Assembly: GCA_021846485.1 (NCBI GenBank)
Contig: JAJZWW010000089.1
Coordinates: 1-10,056 of the forward strand
DNA from: Actinomycetes bacterium
GTDB lineage: Bacteria > Actinomycetota > Acidimicrobiia > Acidimicrobiales > Palsa-688
DNA: 10,056 nucleotides
Reading direction: 5' to 3'
Shown: positions 5,974-10,056 of the stretch, in pieces
Layout: the number at the start of each line of letters is the position of its first letter
Position numbering within the stretch: the stretch's first letter is position 1
Position numbers and translations under genes: made by a program
The notes under the pieces: model-generated
Seen by the model: the letters and a program-made list of their open reading frames with translations, nothing else
Told to the model about the DNA's origin: nothing
Databases searched by the model: none

Positions 5974-6594
5974 CTAGAGACCGAGGCGCGCCGCCTTCAG
6001 TCGTTCGAAGGCGCCCGGAGGGCCGTCGGCGTCGACCTTCGCGTGCTCCGCGCGACCGAAGGCCAGCAGCACCAGCTCCGAGGGTGGTCCGCTCACCCGG
6101 ACGGTCTCGGCGCCCGAGCCACAGCTCACCCGGCCCCTGCCGGTGGCCTCGATCTCGACGTGCACGCCGGCCCTGCGGAACAGCAGCCGGGCCACGGTCC
6201 GCAGGCGCCGCCAGAGGAGGTCCTCGGCATCGGGGGCGAGCGGGCGGGGCGACCAGTCGGACCGGGCCCGGCGGACGTCCTCGTGGTGGACGAACATCTC
6301 GACGGTGTTCATGGTGGCGTCGAGCGGTCTGAGGGCCCGTGGCGGACCCGAGCGGAAGGTCTCGACCAGCTCGGGCCACGGTCGGGAGGCGATGCGCGCC
6401 TGCAGGTCGGCGGTCCGGCCGGCGAGGCGGGGCACGACTATGCCCAAGGCGGCGTCTGGCCTGCCCTCACGCAGGACCAGGTGGGCAGCCAGGTCCCGGG
6501 TGCGCCAGCCCTCGCAGAGCGTCGGTGCGTCGGGCCCGACCTCTTCGAGCAGCTCCGAGAGGTCACGGCGCTCCTGCTGGGCGAAGCTCGTCAT
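5974..6594 (-). CDS. TIGR03085-family DinB-fold metal-binding protein
   Basis: A 206-residue protein with the family pattern PTLCEGWRTRDLAAHLVLRE (24-43) and MNTVEMFVHHEDVRRA (95-110). His38, Glu99 and His103/104 are the likely metal ligands of the four-helix DinB/mycothiol-dependent maleylpyruvate isomerase-like fold. The C-terminal part (about 140-185) forms the usual small domain ending in ELVLLAFGR. Family members occur widely in actinobacteria and their substrate is unknown; a mycothiol-linked reaction is a guess from relatives. The ATG at 6594 follows a TAGGAT box by six bases, so the message is probably leaderless. It converges on alaC and diverges from nrdJ. Confidence 0.88.
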   Translation of the reverse strand: MTSFAQQERRDLSELLEEVGPDAPTLCEGWRTRDLAAHLVLREGRPDAALGIVVPRLAGRTADLQARIASRPWPELVETFRSGPPRALRPLDATMNTVEMFVHHEDVRRARSDWSPRPLAPDAEDLLWRRLRTVARLLFRRAGVHVEIEATGRGRVSCGSGAETVRVSGPPSELVLLAFGRAEHAKVDADGPPGAFERLKAARLGL

Positions 6595-6600
6595 GGCCGG

Positions 6601-6606
6601 ATCCTA
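6601..6606 (-). promoter_or_regulatory. Leaderless -10 box for the TIGR03085 gene
   Basis: The minus strand reads TAGGAT, six bases (CCGGCC), then ATG (6594-6592). No Shine-Dalgarno sequence is present. This is the same spacing as at fur, the dehydrogenase and alaC in this window. Confidence 0.5.
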
Positions 6607-6916
6607 CGTCACCGCCTGGGTCCCCCGGTGGGGAGCCCCGGCGCAGCCTCCCCGTCGAAGGGGCGGGGACTGGAGAGGCCGGCACCGGGGCAAGGCCGCC
6701 GAGGGGGCAGCTCCGACGGCCTCTCTCACTCTACCCCGCCTGGCTTGTGGCAAACACGTCGCGGCCGGCCGATCTGCGTGGTCCGGCCGATCCTCCCGGG
6801 TTCCGACGAATCCCCAGGGCCGTCCACTGTCGGTCCCCAGGGGAGCGCACCTACCGTGGCGGTTGGTCCCGCCGAGGGGGGCCGGCGGGCCCGAGGGAGG
6901 GCATGGCACCTGCCCC
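6607..6916. other. Intergenic stretch upstream of the nrdJ promoter, no gene seen
   Basis: About 310 bases with no convincing coding frame; the frames open here give Pro/Arg/Gly-rich shadow translations. A ten-base direct repeat CCGGCCGATC occurs at 6765-6774 and 6783-6792 (18-base period). CTTGTGGCAAACACG (from 6744) carries a TTGTGG half-site like those near the nrdJ start. CCCCAGGGG near 6836 is a short palindrome. None of these has an assigned function. Confidence 0.45.
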
Positions 6917-6946
6917 TTGACAGGGACCGAACGACAGTGGTGTAAT
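6917..6946 (+). promoter_or_regulatory. Near-consensus vegetative promoter for nrdJ
   Basis: TTGACA (6917-6922, a perfect -35 hexamer), an 18-base spacer, then TGTAAT (6941-6946, five of six match to TATAAT). Transcription would start near 6953, giving a leader of about 130 bases before the nrdJ ATG. It is the strongest canonical promoter in the window. Confidence 0.7.
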
Positions 6947-6992
6947 TACTGAACCGCATCTTGTGGTCTCGGCCGAACGACACCCGTGCCGA

Positions 6993-7008
6993 CCACTACA
7001 GGTTGTGG
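6993..7008 (+). promoter_or_regulatory. NrdR-box-like dyad in the nrdJ leader
   Basis: CCACTACAGGTTGTGG is a 16-base dyad whose half-sites CCACTA and CCACAA (reverse complement of TTGTGG) fit the NrdR consensus ACACWA...TWGTGT well, 11 of 16 by my count. It sits within a longer palindrome GACCAC...GTGGTC (6991-7010). A second, weaker copy with one good half-site (TTGTGG at 6961-6966) lies 42 bases upstream, near the predicted transcription start. NrdR represses ribonucleotide reductase genes through paired boxes; binding here is inferred. No nrdR gene is adjacent upstream. Confidence 0.5.
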
Positions 7009-7035
7009 TCGATAGGGAAGCAGGGGAGCAGTGGT

Positions 7036-7050
7036 CGGCCCGCCGGGCCG
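7036..7050 (+). promoter_or_regulatory. GC-rich leader hairpin before nrdJ
   Basis: CGGCCC (7036-7041), a GCC loop, and GGGCCG (7045-7050) form a perfect six-pair stem about 20 bases before the ribosome site AGGAG (7071-7075). Its 5' arm overlaps GTGGTCGGC (7031-7039), which can instead pair with GCCGACCAC (6988-6996), so two leader folds exclude each other. There is no T-tract. Confidence 0.4.
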
Positions 7051-7084
7051 CACCAGCCCCGGCAAGGACGAGGAGATCGAAGCA

Positions 7085-10056
7085 ATGGCCATCGCCCCCG
7101 AGCGCACGGGCATCGGCATCCGCCGGGTGTTCACCACCGCCGGAGAGGACCCCTACGACACAGTCACCTGGGAGCGCCGGGACGCGCGCATCAGCCACTG
7201 GGCCACCGGGGCGGTGGCCTTCGAGCAGCTCGGCGTCGAGGTTCCCTCCACGTGGAGCGTCAACGCCACCAACATCCTCGCCCAGAAGTACTTTCGGGGC
7301 ACGCTCGGGACGCCGGAGCGGGAGTGGTCGCTGCGCCAGGTGGTCGACCGGGTGGTCGGCACGATCACCGTCTGGGGGCGCAAGGACGGCTACTTCGTCG
7401 ACGAGGCGGAGGCGCAGGTGTTCAGCGACGAGCTCAAGTACGCGGTGGTGCACCAGCGGGCTGCGTTCAACTCTCCGGTGTGGTTCAACATCGGCGTCGC
7501 CGGGGTCCCCCAGCAGGCGTCGGCCTGCCAGCCATACGACGCCCTGGTCAGCACTCCCGACGGCTTGGTGCCCATCGGGAGGCTGGTGGAGGACGCAGCG
7601 GTCGGCGCCAAGGTCCACGACGCCCGGGGGGTCACCCGGGTCGTCGCGGTGAAGGCCAACGGCACCAAGCCGGTGCTCCGCCTGCGCACCGCCGTGGGGC
7701 TGGACCTGGAGGTGACCGCCGACCACCTGGTGTGGCGGGCGCAGGAGGGGGGCGGCGGGCGCTTCGTCCCGGCTGGCGAGCTGCACCCCGGGGACCGGCT
7801 GGCCTGGCACCGCACAGAGGCCTACGGGTCGGGGGAGATCACCCGGCGGGAGCTGGCCGAGGCGGCTGTCGCCGGCTGGTTCCAGGCCGATGGCCGGGGA
7901 CCCGGTGGAGGCGAGCCGGCCATCGAGCTGCGCACCGTCGACCCCGACGAGCGGGCCTGGGTGGCCGAGGCGCTCGAGGGAGCCTTCCCCGGCTGCCGGC
8001 CGCTGCTCGAGGAGCTGGCCGACGGCTGGCGCACCCGGCTGGTGGCCGGTGGAGTGGGGGACTTCCTCGCCCGCTGGGGCCTGGCCGCAGCCGACGGCTC
8101 TGGGCCTGCAGAGCTGCCCGCCCGCTTGCTCTCCGCTCCCCTGCCGGTCGTGCGGGGATACCTGCGCAGCCTGTACCAGGCATGCGGGTACCTCGCGGCG
8201 GGGGAGGGTGGACTGCGGGTGGGCCTCGACGCCGGGAGCGAGGCGCGCGCGCATGGCGTGCAGCGGCTGCTCGGTCGCTTCGGGATCCTGGCGTGCGCCG
8301 GGAGGGACGATGACGGCTGGTCGGTGGTCGTCGAGGGGCCCGGGGGGAGGGCCCGCTTCGCGGCGGAGGTCGGTTTCCTCGACCCGGCCCGGACCGAGCG
8401 GCTGGAGGGGGCCCTCGACGAGGCCGGCCGTCCGGACGGGGACGTCGAGATCCTCGAGGTGGGGTCCGTCGAGGAGCTGGGAGCCCGGCCGGTCTACGAC
8501 ATCCAGACCGAGAGCGGCGAGTACCTGAGCGGCGGACTGCGGGTCCACAACTGCTTCATCCTGTCGGTGGAGGACTCGATGGACTCGATCCTCAACTGGT
8601 ACACCGAGGAGGGCATCATCTTCAAGGGGGGCTCCGGGGCCGGCGTCAACCTGTCGCGGATCCGCTCCTCCAGGGAGGGACTGCGCGGCGGTGGCACGGC
8701 CTCGGGTCCGGTCAGCTTCATGCGCGGCGCGGACGCCTCAGCCGGCACCATAAAGAGCGGGGGGAAGACCCGCCGGGCCGCCAAGATGGTCATCCTCGAC
8801 GTCGGCCACCCCGACATCCAGGACTTCGTGTGGTGCAAGGCGATCGAGGAGCGCAAGGCTCGCGCCCTGCGGGACGCCGGCTTCGACATGGACCTCGACG
8901 GCAGGGACAGCCACTCCATCCAGTACCAGAACGCCAACAACTCGGTCCGGGTCGACGACGAGTTCATGAAGGCGGTCATCGCCGACGGGGACTGGCACCT
9001 GCGGGCGGTCACCGACGGGACGGTCCTGCAGACGGTCAAGGCCCGGGGGCTGTTCCGGGAGATCGCCGAGGCGGCATGGCAGTGCGCCGATCCCGGCCTG
9101 CAGTTCGACACGACGATCAACAAGTGGCACACCGCCCCCAACTCGGGGCGGATCAATGCCAGCAACCCCTGCTCGGAGTACATGCACCTGGACAACTCGG
9201 CCTGCAACCTCGCCAGCCTCAACCTGCTCCAGTTCCTCGACGGCGAGGGGACCTTCGACGTCGAGGGGTTCCGCTCGACGGTGGAAGTGGTCTTCACCGC
9301 CCAGGAGATCCTGGTCGGCAACGCCGACTACCCGACCGAGAAGATCGCCGAGAGCTCCCGGCGCTTCCGCCAGCTCGGCATCGGCTACGCCAACCTCGGG
9401 GCGCTGCTCATGGCCCAGGGGCTGCCCTACGACTCCGACGAGGGTCGCGCCTGGGCCGCCTCGCTCAGCGCGCTCTTGACCGGGCACGCCTATGCCACCT
9501 CGGCGCGTACCGCGGCGCGGATGGGTCCGTTTGCCGGCTACACCGACAACCGCGACGCCATGCTCGGAGTGCTGCGCATGCACCGGGAGGCGGCGTCTCG
9601 CATCGACGAGGAGCTCGTCCCGCCCGAGCTCCTCTCCGCAGCCCAGGAGTCCTGGGACCTCGCGGTGGAGACCGCCGAGCACTTCGGGGTGCGCAACGCC
9701 CAGGCGAGCGTCCTGGCTCCCACGGGCACCATCGGGCTGCTCATGGACTGCGACACCACCGGCATCGAGCCGGACCTCGGACTGGTGAAGACCAAGAAGC
9801 TCGTGGGCGGCGGGACGATGTCGATCGTCAACCAGACGGTCCCCCGGGCCCTCGGACGGCTCGGCTACGCCGACAGCCAGGTCGCCGACGTCATCGCCTA
9901 CGTGGACGGGCACAAGTCGATCCTCGGGGCCCCCCACGTGTCGGCAGAGCACCTGGCGGTGTTCGCCTGTTCCATGGGCGACAACACGATCCACTACCGA
10001 GGACATCTGCTGATGATGGGGGCGGTCCAGCCGTTCATCAGCGGAGCGATCAGCAA
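7085..10056 (+). CDS. nrdJ: Class II (B12-dependent) ribonucleotide reductase with intein, partial
   Basis: The frame is open for 990 codons and runs off the window, with roughly the last third missing. It matches Streptomyces-type NrdJ: WSVNATNILAQKYFRG, AFNSPVWFN, then after an intein CFILSVEDSMDSILNWY, KGGSGAGVNLSRIRSS, SGPVSFMRGADASAGTIKSG, RRAAKMVILDVGHPDI, NPCSEYMHLDNSACNLASLNL and APTGTIGLLMDCDTTGIEPD. The enzyme makes deoxyribonucleotides using adenosylcobalamin. By homology Cys696 (NPCSE) is the thiyl-radical cysteine, and Cys490 and Cys707 are the redox pair; after intein removal they become 354, 148 and 365. ATG 7085 follows AGGAG (7071-7075) by nine bases. It is controlled by a near-consensus promoter and a probable NrdR site. 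Confidence 0.95.
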   Translation, partial: MAIAPERTGIGIRRVFTTAGEDPYDTVTWERRDARISHWATGAVAFEQLGVEVPSTWSVNATNILAQKYFRGTLGTPEREWSLRQVVDRVVGTITVWGRKDGYFVDEAEAQVFSDELKYAVVHQRAAFNSPVWFNIGVAGVPQQASACQPYDALVSTPDGLVPIGRLVEDAAVGAKVHDARGVTRVVAVKANGTKPVLRLRTAVGLDLEVTADHLVWRAQEGGGGRFVPAGELHPGDRLAWHRTEAYGSGEITRRELAEAAVAGWFQADGRGPGGGEPAIELRTVDPDERAWVAEALEGAFPGCRPLLEELADGWRTRLVAGGVGDFLARWGLAAADGSGPAELPARLLSAPLPVVRGYLRSLYQACGYLAAGEGGLRVGLDAGSEARAHGVQRLLGRFGILACAGRDDDGWSVVVEGPGGRARFAAEVGFLDPARTERLEGALDEAGRPDGDVEILEVGSVEELGARPVYDIQTESGEYLSGGLRVHNCFILSVEDSMDSILNWYTEEGIIFKGGSGAGVNLSRIRSSREGLRGGGTASGPVSFMRGADASAGTIKSGGKTRRAAKMVILDVGHPDIQDFVWCKAIEERKARALRDAGFDMDLDGRDSHSIQYQNANNSVRVDDEFMKAVIADGDWHLRAVTDGTVLQTVKARGLFREIAEAAWQCADPGLQFDTTINKWHTAPNSGRINASNPCSEYMHLDNSACNLASLNLLQFLDGEGTFDVEGFRSTVEVVFTAQEILVGNADYPTEKIAESSRRFRQLGIGYANLGALLMAQGLPYDSDEGRAWAASLSALLTGHAYATSARTAARMGPFAGYTDNRDAMLGVLRMHREAASRIDEELVPPELLSAAQESWDLAVETAEHFGVRNAQASVLAPTGTIGLLMDCDTTGIEPDLGLVKTKKLVGGGTMSIVNQTVPRALGRLGYADSQVADVIAYVDGHKSILGAPHVSAEHLAVFACSMGDNTIHYRGHLLMMGAVQPFISGAIS
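7526..8551 (+). mobile_element. Intein in NrdJ with degenerate LAGLIDADG endonuclease
   Basis: An in-frame 342-residue insertion that interrupts NrdJ between QQASA and CFILSVEDS. Splicing block A begins at Cys1 (CQPYDALVSTPDGLVPIGRL), block B is VTADHLVW (Thr64, His67), block F is PVYDIQTESGEYLS (322-335), and block G ends VHN (His341, Asn342) followed by Cys+1. All residues needed for class 1 protein splicing are present. The middle (about 105-285) is a two-motif LAGLIDADG homing endonuclease: AVAGWFQADG (114-123) keeps its Asp122, but the second motif YLRSLYQACGY (212-222) has Cys220 where the acidic metal ligand is expected. Splicing is thus probably active and cleavage probably lost. Its base composition is like the host's, suggesting long residence. 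Confidence 0.93.

Noticed and set aside
6796..6818. tRNA-like T-arm (GGGTTCCGACGAATCCC)
   Set aside because: The loop is too long and no acceptor, D or anticodon arms can be built around it.
6795..6870. Possible cobalamin riboswitch (CCACTGT followed by CCCCAGGGGAGCG)
   Set aside because: Only the CCACTGT fragment resembles the B12 element; the conserved B12 box and the upstream core are not recognisable, and the stretch lies upstream of the best nrdJ promoter.
6851..8548. Minus-strand open frame of 565 codons opposite nrdJ and its upstream region
   Set aside because: Shadow of the NrdJ and intein coding frame; no recognisable protein.

Overview
The window is very GC-rich (about 70% or more) and carries actinobacterial signatures: a SepH-type cell-division regulator, a TIGR03085-family DinB-fold protein, a class II ribonucleotide reductase of the Streptomyces NrdJ type, many GTG starts, and several promoters with a TAnnnT box exactly six bases before the start codon (leaderless mRNAs). 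I infer a high-GC actinobacterium, possibly of the class Acidimicrobiia; the genus cannot be read from the sequence.

Layout. Bases 1-129 form a long imperfect inverted repeat, probably a MITE-like or terminator-like element. Three minus-strand genes follow: sepH (176-886), a small five-cysteine protein (939-1175) just upstream of it, and a Fur-family regulator (1441-1902). Divergent from fur is a polytopic membrane protein with a histidine/aspartate metal-site-like motif (2026-2946), perhaps a nickel/cobalt-type permease controlled by the Fur protein. A plus-strand run then holds a short-chain dehydrogenase (2992-3744), a ROK-family sugar kinase that appears to start at CTG and overlaps the dehydrogenase stop (3741-4676), and an AlaC-type alanine aminotransferase (4686-5861). 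A minus-strand TIGR03085 gene (5974-6594) converges on alaC. After a 490-base intergenic region with a near-consensus promoter and an NrdR-box-like dyad, nrdJ runs off the right edge (7085-10056).

The most notable object is a 342-residue intein inside NrdJ. It is inserted immediately before the conserved cysteine of the sequence ACFILSVEDS, which by homology is one of the two redox-active cysteines. Its splicing blocks look intact. Its second LAGLIDADG helix reads QACG where family members have the acidic residue, so splicing is probably active and homing probably dead. Other points of interest are the repeated leaderless promoter signature (which also moves the fur start by two codons), the CTG start of the ROK kinase, the regularly spaced GTGGT repeats and competing hairpins in the nrdJ leader, and the terminal inverted repeat at the left edge.

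Apart from the intein, most of the window is chromosomal housekeeping. I saw no CRISPR array, rRNA, convincing tRNA, transposase gene or defence cassette.
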